Shown in pieces: positions 21,842 through 33,275 of a stretch of DNA of 64,000 bases. Within the stretch, counting starts at the first letter, position 1; every line of letters begins with the position of its first letter. The stretch covers positions 20,297,701-20,361,700 of the forward strand of contig CM051028.1 in NCBI GenBank assembly GCA_027627225.1, written 5' to 3'. The notes beneath the pieces were generated by a model. That model saw only the letters and a list, made by a program, of their open reading frames with translations. It ran no database searches and had not been told where the DNA came from. Source of the DNA: Congeria kusceri. Taxonomy: Eukaryota; Mollusca; Bivalvia; Myida; Dreissenidae. The position numbers and the translations under genes are program-made.

Positions 21842-23774
21842 GTATTACAAAATAGGCCAGCATTGTTAAGGGAAGCTAGTGAAATACACACGACACGATC
21901 GGGTTCACATTTTAATAGATTTCATAACGGGTTTCATGTTACATGTAACGTAGGTTCAAAACCTGTTAATTTCTTAATTGATTGTGGAGATACAACTTCT
22001 CTTCTTTCTGATACAATGTTTTCATCACTTGGTACCGAATGTTCCTTTCACCTTCGGCCGGTTCCCAATGTTCTTAAAACGGTTAACGGGGAACCAGTGC
22101 ATGCTACCGGAAGTGTTGATTTGATTGTTGAAATGTGCGGTGAGCGTTTTGACATCTCATTCTTTGTATGTGACTTTGAGGCTGATGGCATTTTAGGACA
22201 AGACTTCTTAAAGCAGCATGTTGATAATATCAACTATAAGAGGTCGTGTTTGGTGATCGGTAATAATGCGGTTCCATTATGGACTGGTGGTGAAGCCAAT
22301 CAAGTGTGTAGAGTGGAATGCATGCAAACCATATCTGTGCCTGCACATACAATAATGTTGATACCGGTCAAAATCCCCATGAAAGAACATCTAGCTGAAC
22401 TTGGCTATGTAGAGCCTTCATTTGATCTGTTGGCGAGGTCCGAGATTGCTGTTATCGGCGGCATTGTTGACACATCTTCCAACACATTTAATATGCATTT
22501 ATTAAACTATGGGTATTCAGATGTTACATTTCACAAGCATACAAATTTAGGGTTTTGTGAATCATACTTTGAACCAAGTTGTTCTGTTGAACGTATTGCG
22601 TCTGTACAGAAAACTAGCGATATTGTTTCTCTTCCTGATCACCTTACTGATTTATACAAACGAAGTTCTACACACCTTTCTGATTCAGAGAAACACGATC
22701 TTTATAACCTCCTGTGTAAATATAACACTACTTTCTCTAAAGACTCTGGTGACGTTGGTCATATCAATCTTGTCCAGCACAGTATCAATACTCGAGACGC
22801 AGCCCCCATTCGTCAGCCACCCAGACGTATGCCACTGGGCAAACGTGAAATTGAAAAGGAAGAAATTAACAAAATGCTGGATCGTGGTATTATTGAGCCT
22901 TCTAGCAGTGCATGGGCCAGCCCTGTTGTGTTGGTTACCAAGAAAGACGGTACCCCCAGGTTCTGTATTGATTATCGTAGGCTAAATGACGTCACTGTTA
23001 AAGATGCCTACCCACTCCCTAGAGTTGATGATTGTATAGATGCCTTGTCTGGTTCAAAATACTTCAGTTCTCTCGACTTGAACAGTGGATATTGGCAGGA
23101 CGCCATGAAGCATGAGGACAAAGAGAAGACAGCATTTGCTACAACGATGGGTCTATATCAGTTCACGGTTCTGAGTTTTGGTTTGGCGAACGCTCCAAGT
23201 ACTTTCGAGCGAGTGATGGAGAATGTATTAAGAGGCTTGCAATGGGTTGAATATCTTTTGTACATGGATGACATAATTATACCAAGTGGGACAGTCAGTG
23301 AGGGATTGTCCAGGCTTGAGCACATACTACAGCGGCTACAGCAAGCAAACCTTAAGTTAAAACCCTCAAAGTGTGTCTTCTTTCAGAAACAGGTCAAGTT
23401 CCTTGGTCATCTTGTCGCAGAAGACGGTGTTGCAACTGATCCCGACAAAATTGCTGCCGTCCAAAATTGGCCCACTCCACACAATTCAAAAGATGTCAGA
23501 TCCTTTCTTGGACTTTGCTCCTATTACCGACGGTTTGTTGACGGCTTTGCCAAAATTGCACGACCGCTGCATCAAGTCACTGAGAAAAACTGCAAATTTG
23601 AATGGACTGACGAATGTTCAAGATCTTTTGATACTCTAAAATCTGCTTTAACTTCTGCTCCAATCCTTGGTTATCCCATCCCGAATTCCAAATTCATATT
23701 GGATACTGATGCATCTGATAAGGCCACAGGAGCTGTATTGTCCCAAATTCAAAATGGTCAAGAAATTATAATTG
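21803..23774 (+). pseudogene. pol: Pol, 5' part: protease, reverse transcriptase, start of RNase H
   Basis: Open in the -1 frame from the slippery site. From the first ATG (21863): aspartic protease-like segment (LIDCGDTTS at residues 38-46 and ILGQDFL at 110-116), then RT with RGIIEPSSSAWASPVV, FCIDYRRLN, LDLNSGYWQ, FGLANAPSTFERVM and catalytic YMDD (467-470). The RNase H N-terminus (FILDTDASD) follows. The protease active site reads D-C-G instead of the usual D-S/T-G. No internal stop or shift was seen up to the LINE insertion, which cuts RNase H at 23774; the apparent C-terminus just after is LINE-derived. RT copies element RNA into DNA in cytoplasmic particles. The rest of pol resumes in frame at 30801. 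Confidence 0.88.
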
Positions 23775-24283
23775 TAAAAACTTGATTGGTGAAAGAGATG
23801 TGTCACAAAATTTGAGCTCTGATGTTTATTACAAAATACTCATGTAATAGTGATTCAACAGTGTGACTTTTTACTTGCAAAAGTGTGGAATACAATGAAC
23901 TTTGACATAGTGCAGTGGGTTTGAAAATATGGAAGTATAAAAAGATAATATTTGATAAAATATATTTCCTCTTTGTGTGAAAAGTGGCTAAAAATAGAAT
24001 TTACTAAATATACTCTCACACTGTAAATCAATTATCATATTTGCCTGGATTACAATGTTGTGATTGACTGATTGATTGCTTGGAGAAGAAATGCCTAATT
24101 GAGGATTAAAATCTAGTGTGTTCATAACATTGTGCAGGTGCATGTGCATGTGCATAACAGTAAATACCAAATACCAAATGCCCTGTCAGTAGGCCAAGAA
24201 ATAAACTTGGTTGTCTAAGAGGATAGAGGATAGACTTTGTGGAATATAAATATAGATTGAGAATAACTGTGCAATAAATAAAC

Positions 24284-25264
24284 ATGAGTGCAAAGGATAC
24301 GTCCAAACCGTCCAAATACCAACCGGCAGGGAAGATGCAAGCAAAAGGAGGTGACAGACCAAAGCGGGGTAATTCCGAAGTCAGCAACGACAGCCTGAAT
24401 GATGTAAGTGCAATAAGGGCTCAACTAGATACTCTGGAACAATCAATAACTGATCTAAGTGATGACATAAAACATATGTTGAAAAAAGATGAGGTAGAAA
24501 ATATCATAACAAACACAGTTTCTAAAATTATGGCAGAAATTGAAAAACGTAATGAAGATTTTCTAAATAAAATGAAAATAAGTTTGCAAGCAGAAATGGA
24601 AACAAAATTGGACAAACTAGTAGCATTCAGTGTCTCAGAAAAATCCAAAGAGTTTACAGATAGAATTAAATGTGAAGAATTTGAAAACGAGACAATACTA
24701 GACAAATTTAACTTAATTAAACAAGACCAAAAAAAGTCCGTAGAAATTATGGAAGAAAAGTTAAAATCCACCATAAAAATGAATGAAGAAACCAGCAAAC
24801 GCTCAAACCACAATGAGCAATACTCAAGAAAGAACAATATTAAAGTGATGAATGTGAAGGAAGATCAAAGTGAAACTGTAGCAGAACTGTCAGACAAAAT
24901 CATCAAACTATTCAAAGAACAGGACATAAACATCACACCAGAACAGATCGTAGCAATACATAGAATCCCCACCAAAAAAGGACAAATACGACCAGTCCTG
25001 ATTAAACTGCGTAACAATAACGACAAAACCATAGTTATGAGGAAACGAAAAGAGATGAGAAACTCTGGCCACCGACTGGTAGATGATGTCACGGCAATGA
25101 ACACCGCACTGATGAACCGACTGCATTTCCACCATGGCATTGACTCTATCTGGTTCTTCAATGGATCAGTGTTTGCCTTAACAAAACAACAAGAACGTAT
25201 TAAGTTCGATCTCTATGATATCATTGACCTCGTTATTGAAGAATTTCGTGCCCATCGCAAGTAA
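24284..25264 (+). CDS. LINE ORF1 protein: coiled coil plus RRM-like domain
   Basis: 326 codons from ATG 24284, no interruptions. The N-terminus is basic and Ser/Lys-rich (1-50). Next is a long Glu/Lys-rich coiled-coil region (about 45-180), then NEQYSRKNNIKVMNVKE, a typical entry to the RRM-like fold of L1-type ORF1 proteins. A C-terminal domain with AIHRIPTKKGQIRP and RKRKEMRNSG follows. Such proteins trimerise and bind element RNA as chaperones. The preserved frame contrasts with the broken ORF2 downstream. Confidence 0.8.
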   Translation: MSAKDTSKPSKYQPAGKMQAKGGDRPKRGNSEVSNDSLNDVSAIRAQLDTLEQSITDLSDDIKHMLKKDEVENIITNTVSKIMAEIEKRNEDFLNKMKISLQAEMETKLDKLVAFSVSEKSKEFTDRIKCEEFENETILDKFNLIKQDQKKSVEIMEEKLKSTIKMNEETSKRSNHNEQYSRKNNIKVMNVKEDQSETVAELSDKIIKLFKEQDINITPEQIVAIHRIPTKKGQIRPVLIKLRNNNDKTIVMRKRKEMRNSGHRLVDDVTAMNTALMNRLHFHHGIDSIWFFNGSVFALTKQQERIKFDLYDIIDLVIEEFRAHRK

Positions 25265-26532
25265 CATTAACTTACAGTGTATGTGAACTGTATAAATCAC
25301 TATGTGAAGAAGAATTCAAAACCAGAAGGGGAAGAAATAAGAAGACAGACGGTGAGCATCCTAGTCTTTTTTGTTCACTAAAACTTAGTCTGTAATAATC
25401 AAATTAGAAAATTTTCATATCTTTGAAATTCATAAAACAAAACTTGTTATGCATAATTTGTTTAAAACAAATATGTTTAAATTAAATTATACATCTTAGA
25501 ATATATAATAAATAGGAAGTTCTATTTAATGTATGTACACTTGTCTATGTGTAAGTGCTTAGTATAAAGAATGCTGCATAACTTTTATTACCGTGTATTT
25601 TACAACAACAAATGCTCCTCTTGGATAGAAGACGTAAATATTTATTACTAAACAAATATGTCATATACACATGTGGATTTATTTACGGTATGAAATGAAC
25701 ATGTCTTTTATGACATAACTGCAACAACAACAATAAAGCTACTTGCAACGTCTCTATTGTAATATCTCTTATCTTAACATATTACAAATTACCTACATAT
25801 ATTACCTACATATTTAAGGTTGTAACTTTTATGTAATAGTCTATTTATTGTTAGTATGTATGTTGGCAATAGAATAAACCCCTTTCATGACATAAATGCA
25901 ACAATAAATAGTCTATTTATTATTAGTAATATCTTTTATCTTAACATATTACAAATTACCTGCATATATTACCTACATATTTAAGGTTGTAACTTTTATG
26001 TAATAGTATGTTTAGCCAGTGTTATTTATAGACACAGTAACATTGTAGCATTGTTTTTGTTCCACAACTTTCATATAAATAGCTTATTGATTTATATAAC
26101 GCTATGATTAAATAGCAAAAAGTATACAACATAAATTGTGCATACCATGTGTCGTACTAGAATGTTTGTTGAAACTATATTATATCTAACAAGATAACTG
26201 TCTGTCCATCATGTCACTACAAGGATGTCTGTCTATTTTATCAATAACTAATGATGTACCTGTTGCTGTTCTGTTTGTCTAATTGTTTTCTTTTTCATTT
26301 GAGTATTTTGTAATAAGCGTATGTGCTTATAAATTAAGGTTGATCCTTTTTGTAGTTGTTTCAATGTTTATTTGTTCTGTTGTTTGTTTGGACAAAGATA
26401 AAATGTATTGCTTGTTATTTAATATACATGTGTATAGCAGGGTAATACAACCAAATAGCTGTGACAAGTACGGACTTGACTTTTTGCATGTAAATGAAAT
26501 ACCAAATGAAAAGATAATCATTTACATAGACC
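25265..26532 (+). other. LINE inter-ORF spacer with internal tandem duplication
   Basis: 1.27 kb of very AT-rich non-coding sequence separates ORF1 and ORF2, long for this class. It contains a duplication with 167-bp period (blocks beginning ATCTTAACATATTAC at 25771 and 25938, each followed by ACCTACATATTTAAGGTTG). Confidence 0.65.
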
Positions 26533-29500
26533 ATGGATAATGTAAAATTGTTTCCTACAATTGCCGTGGCCTTAATGATATCGCCAAAAGGGATGATGTC
26601 TTTAATTATTTAAAAACAATAAATGCGGATATTTATTGTTTACAAGACTGTCATTTTACTTCTTTAATGGAAAAACAGATCTACTCACAATGGAACGGTG
26701 AATGCTATTTTAGTTTTGGCACTTCAAACTCAAGAGGTGTATGTATTTTATTTAAAACTAGACTACCCACTAAGGTGCATTCCATAGAAAGAGATATTAC
26801 TGGAAATTATTTGATTTTAGATTTAACAATTGATACACATCGATTTACATTGTGTTCACTATATGGGCCAAACAAAGATACTCCTGTGTTTTTTAGTCAC
26901 ATTTTCAATGTAATTGATACAATAGGAAATGACTCTTATATGATATGTGGAGATTTTAATCTTGTACTAAATGTTGACATTGATTATGTCAATTACAAAA
27001 CACTAAATAATAATAAAAAATCTAGGGAATTGTTATCTTCCGTAATCAATGATAGAAGTCTAATTGACACTTTTAGGTTTATTAATGGCGATGTGAAACA
27101 TTTCACATGGCGAAAGCCCAACACTGTCCAGCAAGCCAGATTGGACTTTTTCTTAGTCACTAGTAGCTATATTCAGCATATTAGAAATTCTAATATACAT
27201 GCAAGCTACAGATCTGATCATTCTCCTATAACTTTGGAATTGAATTTTGGCAAGATAGAACATGGAAAATGATTATGGAAATTTAACAACTCTTTACTCC
27301 ATGATATAGAGTACCTAAATTGTATAAAACTTAAGATTGAAGAGATTAAGATGCAGTATGCTCTACCTGTCTACAATATTGATACTTTAAATTCATTAGA
27401 AAATGATCTTATACAATTTGCTATAAATGACCAACTTTTTTTAGAAACTCTGTTAATGGAAATCAGAGGTAAAACCATATCATACTCAAGCTACAAATCC
27501 AAAATGAATAAAGAAAGAGAGGGTGATATCTTAAAAGCGGTTGAATTTATAGAAAAAAACCTTACAAACGAGAATATGGAAGAACTGAATTTATTGCAAC
27601 AAGAACTTGAAAATATTCGAAATTTAAAAATGAAAGGCTCTTTTATAAGAGCTAGGGCAAAATGGATTGATGATGGTGAAAAACCTTCCAAATACTTCTG
27701 TAATTTGGAAACACAACATACTACTAGTAAAACTATTCCATTTATCGAAAATGACGAAGGCAAAAAAATATTTAATCAAAATGATATTCTAAAAGAAGCG
27801 GCACAATTTTATAAAATATTATACACAAAATCTGTACATAATGAGAATTATAATATACATGAGGACCTTAATGATATACAAACTGGAAAATTAAGTAATG
27901 AACAATCACAAGTACTGGAAGGCCCCATCAAACTGGATGAAATCGCATTCACATTAAAAATTATGAAAAATGACAAAAGTCCTGGATCGGATGGTTTCAC
28001 CGCAGAATTTTTTAAAGTCTTCTGGAAAGATTTGGGCCATTTCGTTACTAGAAGTCTTAATTATGCTTTTGCCTCTGGCTATATGTCAATTACTCAAAAA
28101 CAAGGAATACTTACTTGTATACCTAAAGAAAATAAACCCAGACAATTGTTAAAAAATTTACGTCCCTTAACACTTTTAAATGTTATTTATTAACTTGCAT
28201 CTGGCTCAATTGCAAACAGACTTAAAACTGTCCTTGATACTCTGATTTCTAAAGACCAGACAGGATTTATTAAGGGCAGGTACATTGGAGAGAATACTAG
28301 ACTATTGTATGACATAATGAAATATACAGAGGATAACGATATCCCTGGACTATTGATGACGATTGACTTTGAAAAGGCATTCGATACCCTTGAGTTTGAT
28401 TTCATAGAAAAAACTCTAGAATATTTTAATTTTGGAGTAACATTCAAAAAATGGATATCCCTTTTCTTGTATAACACCATGATTTTAATTCAAATCAATG
28501 GATTCTTATCAGATTTTATTACTATAGAAAGAGGTTGTCGACAAGGAGACCCGATAAGTTCGTACATCTTTATTCTTTGCGCTGAAATACTGGCAATTAC
28601 AATTCGGAACTCGAAAACAATTAAGGGAATAGAAATTGATAATATAGAATATAAAATCTCTCAGTTTGCCGATGATACTTCTCTCTTTTTAGATGGCTCG
28701 GAAAATTCCTTAAATGCAACTCTTGATCTGTTACAAGACTTTGCTTCATGTTCTGGATTAAGAATAAATTATGACAAAACAAACCTAATATGGATTGGCT
28801 GTAAAAAGTACAGTACACAGTCAATAAAAACTAAGTAAAAACTAGTCTGGGGGACGACAACTTTCAGAGTTCTAGGAATTATATTTCATGTTGACTTGAA
28901 TACAATGATAGACATGAATTTCTCCAGTAAAATAGAAAAACTACAAAATGTCATAAATTTTTGGAGTAGAAGACACTTAACACGCCTGGGAAAGATAACT
29001 GTTATCAAATCATTATTACTCCCCTTGTTGACGCACCTATTTATTACCCTCCCTAATCCAGGAGAAATAATACTAAAACAGATAAATAACATCTGTCATA
29101 ATTATGTCTGGAATGGGCCTGCTAAAATTAAACATAATGTTGCTATTAAATCTTATGATGATGGAGGTATTTCTATGATAGATGTCTATGCCTTTGAAAA
29201 AACAATGAAAATGACATGGTTAAGGAAAATTGTATTGTGTACTGGAAAATGTTTCCTACTGGTTTATTCATTGTTTGATGTTAAAAAATTGACGAATGTG
29301 GGAAAAGATTATGCTGAAAAAATAGTAAAAACATTAAAAAATTGTTTTTGGAAAGATGTACTTACATGTTATATTGCATATATCAATAAACAAGTTGTTA
29401 GTAGGCATGAAGATATATTAAATATGCCTTTATTTTATAACCACAACTTTAAAATATGTCTGAATAGTATTTATAATAAACATATGTATGACAGAGGAGT

Positions 29501-30323
29501 TAGGTATGTTAGAGATATAGTAAGCTCATCTGGACTATTTGTGAGTAAGGATTTGTTAGAATCTTACATTGGTATACAAATTAATTTTCTATTTTATGAA
29601 GGCTTAATTAGAACAGTGAAGAACTTTATAAAAATGTCAGGCTTTGATGTTATAAAAAAGCCAGATATAGAATGTGCATTTACATCCTTTTATTTAAATA
29701 ATATAGTCTTGATGCAAAACCAAAACAAAATTGTATATAAAACGTTTACCTCCAACACAGATATACCAACTTGCCAATCGAAATGGAATATATCTTTCGA
29801 TAACATTGAATGGAAAAAAGTACATAGACTTGTTTTTAACTTTTCCAGAGATACATACACCCAGTGGTTTCAGACAAGAATTGTGCACAGAATCCTAGGA
29901 ACTAAATCTTTACTGTATAAAATGAATATTGCACAGGATAATTTATGTACTTTTTGCAAAGAACATGAAGAAACTATTATACATTTATTCTGGGACTGCT
30001 ACTTTACACAAATTGTTGTCAATTATGTTATTCAATTTTTAAGGTCACATAATATGTACAAATATTCTGAAATTTGTTGTCAAACTATGATACTTGGCAG
30101 TACAAATGAAACCATGAGTGAAATAAATATTTTTATCTTAGAATTGAAAAAATATATATTTATGTGTAAGAAAAAAAGGGTCCCACCCACTATACTAGGA
30201 CTAAGTAAAAGTTTACGATTATCATGGGACATTCAAAACAATGGCAAATGTCAAGAAAAAGAAAAGCAAAAATGGGCAATTGTACAGCTACTTGCCAATC
30301 CAATCCACGATGAAGTAGTGTAG
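26533..30323 (+). pseudogene. LINE ORF2: APE endonuclease and reverse transcriptase, broken
   Basis: Nearly the whole ORF2 lies in one frame (26544-30323). Endonuclease: SYNCRGLND, CSLYGPN, ICGDFN, SDHSPITLEL. RT: KSPGSDGFTAEFFK, TIDFEKAFDTLEF, RGCRQGDPISSYIF, catalytic FADD. C-terminal region: HLFWDC near a Cys-rich segment. In-frame stops: TGA 27270-27272, TAA 28191-28193, TAA 28836-28838. The only good start ATG (26533, CCATGG) is one base out of frame with the endonuclease. The RGCRQGDPIS motif and C-terminus resemble L1/Tx1-clade elements. A working ORF2 nicks target DNA and primes reverse transcription; this copy cannot make the full protein. Confidence 0.88.
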
Positions 30324-30765
30324 TGTATTCAATATCATAATTATACTAGTTTTTTATTGTTCTAATACTTACCCGATACCATTTTGCTGTATGTCTCGCA
30401 ATGATTTCAAGATTATATTGTCAGAAGTCCAAACACGATTCTCTGTGGGGTTTTTTTTTTTTTTTTTTTTTTTATATATTTCCTTTCTTCTTTCTTTCAT
30501 ATTTGTGTTTGTATATATGCCGAAAGTGAGTGTTTTTTGCTATTTTGTTGTACATGCATTCATATAAACATATTTATTTTGCCTCTTCTATAACATTATC
30601 AGTAATCTATAAAGATGTTAAAGACAACTCAACAAATATTATTATACACTAACTTTTATTGTATTTAAACTGTCTGTCTACTAACATCAAACATTGTAAG
30701 GTATGGAGCAGGATGACCTCGACCTGCACATACCTATGGACGAGGTAAATAAAGAATCGGATCAC

Positions 30766-30801
<36 letters not shown>
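30324..30801 (+). other. LINE 3' UTR, T-run and poly(A) tail
   Basis: Non-coding 3' end: T23 at 30451-30473, AATAAA at 30748-30753, and an uninterrupted A-run from 30767 to about 30801. Confidence 0.85.
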
Positions 30802-30804
<3 letters not shown>

Positions 30805-32561
30805 TAATTGCATACCACAGCAAAAGTTTAAATAAACACGAGCAAAACTACTGTGTAACTCGTAAAGAGCTTCTTTCAGTCTTTCACGCACTTTATGCGT
30901 TTCATCACTACTTGTATGGACAGCCCGTGTTATTACGCACAGATAATGCTGCTGTATCGTGGATGCGAAATCTTAAGCGTCCTACAGGTCAAGTTGCACT
31001 ATGGCTCGAGACTTTAGGAACTTACAACTTGACTGTTACTCATCGTGCGGGTTCAAGTCATGCCAATGCTGATGCGTTATCTCGGTCTCCTTGCTCGAAG
31101 TGTGCCACACAGGAGAGTAGAAACACCACTGTTGACAGTGATGATGATCATAATAATACTGATGTATGCAGGATGGTCCCTTATGAGTGTGATTCAACAT
31201 CAGTCATTGATCCACCATCAACCCCACCCCTTTGTTCCACTGCACGCGCAGTAGCAAGGTCACAAACAAAATCGGATTCCATTCCTAAGTCCACAATGGC
31301 AGCTTCAGACTGGACTATTAATAATCAGCAGCTACAATTCCAAGACCAAAACACTCTGGAGAATGTGGGACCGCCTTTTGTCAGATTCAAACGTCCTTTA
31401 TCGAACATGGTATGAAGGCGAAGAACCCCGAAGGCAAATAGTTGTGCCAGAATTGCAGCGAAATGATGTACTGCGGTACTTTCATGATATCCCCAGTGCT
31501 GGTCATCTTGGCGCAGACGCTCAATAAGGTACGTCAAACCTTCTACTGGCCTGATATTAAGGCAGATGTTGAAAAGTATTGTACAACATGTGACGCGTGT
31601 GCTTCTCGAAAACCCTCGAAACCACCCAAAGCACTTCTAGGTGAAGCTAAAGTCTACGGACCAATGGAACGACTTGCTGTAGATATATATGGACCACTTC
31701 CTAGAACCGAGTCCAACAATGCATTTATACTGGTTATTTGTGACTGTTTCACTAGATGGACTGAAGCTATTGCCCTACCCAATCAAGAGTCCATAACAGT
31801 GGCTAAGGCGTTTGTTGACCACCATGTTTCACGATTTGGTGTTCCACTTATGATTCACTCTGATCTTGGCACCAACTTCACTTCAAATCTCTTCTCTGAT
31901 ATGTGTGATCTCTTGCAAATTCACCCCACTAAATCCACTGCCGAGCACCCTCAGGCCAATGGAATTGTGGAACGATTCAATCGTACACTTTGGCAGCATG
32001 TTGTTCATGTACTGCAATAAGAATCAATGCAACTGGGACCAGTATTTGCAGCAAGTCATGATGGCGTATCGCTCTTCCATACATGCGAGCACTGGCCAGA
32101 CTCCAAATAAGATGACTCTTGGACGAGATGTTGTTCTCCCTTTACAGGCATGCATTGGATTACCTCCCCATTCTAATGAACATTTAGAACAGGACACCTA
32201 CACTTCCTATGTCCAGTCCCTTCACAATAAGCTTGAGGAAATTCATTAAATGGCTCGTAAAGTCCTTCACACTAAGTTACAGTATCACAATCGCCATTAT
32301 GATATTGGAGCAAGAAAGCGAGTGTTGTCAGTTGGTGATGGTGTTTGGGTGCACGACTCAACAAAGCGTCCTGGAGTATGCAACAAACTTGCTTCGCAGT
32401 GGCAGGGTCCTTGTCTGGTCACAAAGAGACTTGATGATCTCGTTTATCTTGTAAAAAAGTCACTTAAGGCTCCGGCCAAGGCCATTCACATTGACAGGCT
32501 AGTTCGGTACCAAGGTTCACAAGTACCCACTTGGTTCCGCAAAGCACTTCCTGCTGAATAG
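30801..32561 (+). pseudogene. pol: Pol, 3' part: RNase H end and integrase, frameshifted
   Basis: RNase H resumes in frame (IVIAYHSKSLNKHE, then TRKELLS and LRTDNAAVSWM). The integrase follows with HHCC finger (H-x-H from DIPSAGH, then CTTCDAC) and DDE core: VDIYGP, HSDLGTNF, QANGIVERFN. A C-terminal segment ends LVRYQGSQVPTW. Frame changes at about 31340, 31525 and 32015 and a TAA at 32247-32249 break it. No chromodomain recognised. Integrase inserts element DNA into the chromosome; this copy is not expected to make it whole. Confidence 0.85.
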
Positions 32562-33275
32562 AAGCCAACACATTATTAATTTAAGATGAACGTGTAGACG
32601 AAACACAATCTTATACACTGTTTATTAAATGTTGTTATCAAATATTGTTCATGTTTAATTTTAATTGTTGTTAACTGCAGTAACTGTTAGGACATTTTAA
32701 CACATACACTTAATATTCAATTTTATAAATAAGCAAATGCACACTGCACTGGTGATTGCTTATAGTGGCACTATATGTCATTTGGAAGCAAAACAGTTTG
32801 AGATGAAGTTTTAATTAAAGTAATTGTTGAAGTTGCGATTTTCAACAAATGTCTATGTATAAGAATTAAGTTTAGTACAACTTAATGACAAGCACATAAG
32901 AAATTTATTTCGTTTATCTCGGTAGCTTGTTCATGTATTGCACATTTGGATATTGCGTCTAAGAGAGACTCTTTACTTTACAGCAGTTGCATAATAGTTC
33001 GACTGTGAGAACGGTTTATAGATTTTCTGGAGCTCGCTCAACCGAGTAGGCAGCGGCCTGATCAACCGTGATCCTTACTCAACTTTATTTGTCGATGAGA
33101 AACCGTTGTTGCGAACTAGTCCAGTATAAATGCGTTTATCTGGATTGAGGAGTTCGTTTCTGAAAACGATGGATACTGCGAACAGTTTCTCAGTCAATGT
33201 CACCATTAAACGTTCATGCCATCGTATCTTATGTGTTCTTAAAACATCTCATCAACTGTTTTTGCAGGTCTTGAC
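32562..33275 (+). promoter_or_regulatory. Spacer with TATA box and splice acceptor before the extra ORF
   Basis: About 0.7 kb between integrase and the extra ORF without a coding signal. It holds TATAAA at 33125-33130 and, just before the ORF, a strong acceptor (CTGTTTTTGCAG ending 33267) followed 8 bases later by the ORF's ATG. Either an internal promoter with a small intron or a spliced subgenomic RNA from the LTR (donor candidate AAAA|GTAAGA near 20144) could express the ORF. Both are inference. Confidence 0.45.

Larger units (their letters stand above)
23763..30810 (+). mobile_element. Nested L1/Tx1-like LINE inserted in RNase H
   Basis: A near-full-length non-LTR retrotransposon in the same orientation as its host. 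The target duplication is AAATTATAATTG (23763-23774) and AAATTGTAATTG (30799-30810), 12 bp with one mismatch. The 3' end has AATAAA (30748-30753) and a poly(A) tail of about 33 nt. Content: about 510-bp 5' UTR, ORF1, a 1.27-kb spacer, ORF2 (endonuclease-RT, three stops plus a 5' shift), 3' UTR with a T23 run (30451-30473). Gypsy coding resumes in frame right after the second target copy. Confidence 0.92.
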
